Shown in pieces: positions 62,965 through 64,000 of a DNA stretch of 64,000 nucleotides. Every line of letters begins with the position of its first letter. Position 1 is the first letter of the stretch. The position numbers and the translations under genes were made by a program. Below the pieces are notes generated by a model. The model worked only from the letters and a program-made list of their open reading frames with translations. It made no database searches and was not told where the DNA came from. Source of the stretch: Flavobacteriales bacterium BRH_c54. GTDB lineage: Bacteria > Bacteroidota > Bacteroidia > Flavobacteriales_E > Vicingaceae. Location of the stretch: NCBI GenBank assembly GCA_000961845.1, contig LADZ01000054.1:1-64000 (forward strand), in the 5' to 3' direction.

Positions 62965-64000
62965 TTGACAAAATGGAATTTACATATCTTTAATGACTCT
63001 TTAGGAGTTTTTACTACTAAAACTGTACAATTTTCAGAAAAAATTTCAACCAATAATTATTATTTAAATTTAAATAATAATTGTCGTACTAAACATGAAA
63101 AAGTTAGTTATTCTAATCTAAAAAAATTTATAACCAATAATCAAAACATACAACTTAGTAAAGTTATATACCATTCTTTTCATGTTTATAATACTAAAGA
63201 AATAGATATACTAAAAAAACACTACAACAAAAATTCCATCCAATTTATATGGATTTTTTGGGGATTTGAATATTATCAGTTACCACACAAGTTAAAAGGT
63301 AAATATTTAAAATTTTCTAAACCATTCTATTATAGAAAATTAATTTCTTTTCATTATAATTATTTTATATATTTTCTAAAGAACAAAGTAAAATATCCTT
63401 TTTATCTTGGTAAAGAAAGTTTTGAAAAATATTTCAACGAGTTTGATATATTTTGTTCATTTATAAAAGGTGATTATAATGAGGTTATGAAACATAACCC
63501 TAATGTGCAATATATCCAATTAGCTTATTTATCATTAAATGATTTCCCAAACATAACACTAGATTTTAACAGGGTAAAAAAAAACATTATGGTTGGACAT
63601 GCGGGTTCTCCAATTCTAAATCATTATGAAATAATACTATTGCTTAAAAAATTAAAAGTAAAAAATAAAATTATAATACCTTTATCATACGGTAAAAAAG
63701 CATACATCAGATTATTAAAAAAAGCCATTGAAGGGTTAAAAATAAATAATATAGAGTTTGTAACAGACTTTATGCGTTTAGAAGACTATTATAATAAACT
63801 TGATGAAATTGGCATCTTTATTTTAAATTCTAAAAGGCAAGAAGCTTTAGGAAATATAGTATTTTTATTATGGAATGGCACCAAAATATTTCTATCTGAT
63901 AAAAGTTCTACATATAAAACATTAAAAGAACTAGGATATCATATCTATAGCATAGAAAATGATTTAAATGCCTTCACTCTAGAACCTCTTTCTGAAAAAG
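62965..64000 (+). CDS. WecF-like TDP-Fuc4NAc:lipid II transferase (cut by window end)
   Basis: Open frame from a TTG one base after the previous stop, running off the window (about 345 codons seen); no earlier ATG is in frame. The product resembles the Glyco_transf_56/WecF family: IQFIWIFWGFEYYQLP corresponds to the WGADLY region, KNIMVGHAGSPILNHYEIIL to the VGNSGDRSNEH region, and KIIIPLSYGKKAYIRLL to the PMGYPPNNEAYIEEV region of WecF. These enzymes move a 4-acetamido-fucose from its dTDP carrier to a lipid-linked sugar. Membrane-associated action is inferred. With the two preceding genes this forms a likely polysaccharide sub-pathway. Confidence 0.82.
   Translation, partial: MTKWNLHIFNDSLGVFTTKTVQFSEKISTNNYYLNLNNNCRTKHEKVSYSNLKKFITNNQNIQLSKVIYHSFHVYNTKEIDILKKHYNKNSIQFIWIFWGFEYYQLPHKLKGKYLKFSKPFYYRKLISFHYNYFIYFLKNKVKYPFYLGKESFEKYFNEFDIFCSFIKGDYNEVMKHNPNVQYIQLAYLSLNDFPNITLDFNRVKKNIMVGHAGSPILNHYEIILLLKKLKVKNKIIIPLSYGKKAYIRLLKKAIEGLKINNIEFVTDFMRLEDYYNKLDEIGIFILNSKRQEALGNIVFLLWNGTKIFLSDKSSTYKTLKELGYHIYSIENDLNAFTLEPLSEK

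Overview
The window is about 64 kb of low-GC (roughly one third G+C) chromosome from a free-living Bacteroidota, most likely of the class Flavobacteriia and probably aquatic. The reasons: outer-membrane proteins of the PorP/SprF family, type IX secretion (T9SS) sorting domains of type A and type B, a 7TMR-DISM histidine kinase, a fused CcsBA haem exporter, an alternative GlmU-like protein, the promoter signature TTG-N19/20-TAnnTTTG upstream of several genes, and an NhaD-type sodium/proton antiporter. No tRNA, rRNA, insertion sequence, prophage or CRISPR array was seen. Most of the window is ordinary core genome; accessory flavour is strongest in the signalling module at 13.1-20.8 kb and in the polysaccharide genes after 61.2 kb.

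Layout. 0-4.7 kb: the 3' part of pyrG, then yidC, a DUF6438-type lipoprotein and a GNAT-like protein, all in one direction. 4.7-5.4 kb: a LuxR/NarL-type regulator with a degenerate receiver. 5.6-13.1 kb: a tightly coupled surface-protein operon (giant T9SS type-B protein, PorP/SprF, TPR-PD40-OmpA-DUF1573 protein). 13.1-20.8 kb: a signalling module made of a lone receiver protein, an Rv1355c/MoeY-like ThiF protein, an acyltransferase-fold protein, a 7TMR-DISM histidine kinase, a receiver-PAS-HisKA_3 kinase, an orphan substrate-binding lipoprotein and a SET-domain protein. It is preceded by two perfect inverted repeats and is the best candidate here for an undescribed system. 20.8-27.2 kb (minus strand): gcvP, a FadL-like porin and two tyrosine-rich secreted proteins. 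27.4-33.5 kb: proS, an unknown gene, pruA, a methionine gamma-lyase-like enzyme and another unknown gene. 33.6-40.3 kb: a DUF2520 protein, ccsBA, glutamate dehydrogenase and nhaD. 40.4-45.3 kb: rpsA with a possibly pseudoknotted leader, pyrR, pyrB, a cyclophilin and a DinB-family protein. 45.4-53.2 kb: a 1203-residue TraB/GumN protein converging on two T9SS-secreted phosphoesterases. 53.4-60.6 kb: a membrane protein, rpmE2, a GlmU-like protein, lon, dnaN and an M42-like peptidase. 60.6-64 kb: a truncated LamG/T9SS gene remnant, then the start of a surface-polysaccharide cluster whose three genes (DegT aminotransferase, PglD/NeuD-type acetyltransferase, WecF-like transferase) fit making and transferring dTDP-Fuc4NAc or a similar 4-acetamido sugar.

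How the parts work together. pruA feeds glutamate to glutamate dehydrogenase, linking proline breakdown to 2-oxoglutarate. pyrG, pyrR and pyrB are pyrimidine genes in two separate places. The T9SS cargo (one type-B protein, two type-A phosphoesterases, one type-A remnant) shows that protein export to the surface is a major theme. Non-coding features include hairpin terminators, Bacteroidota-type promoters, a sigma-54-like element before lon, and several short interspersed repeat families.
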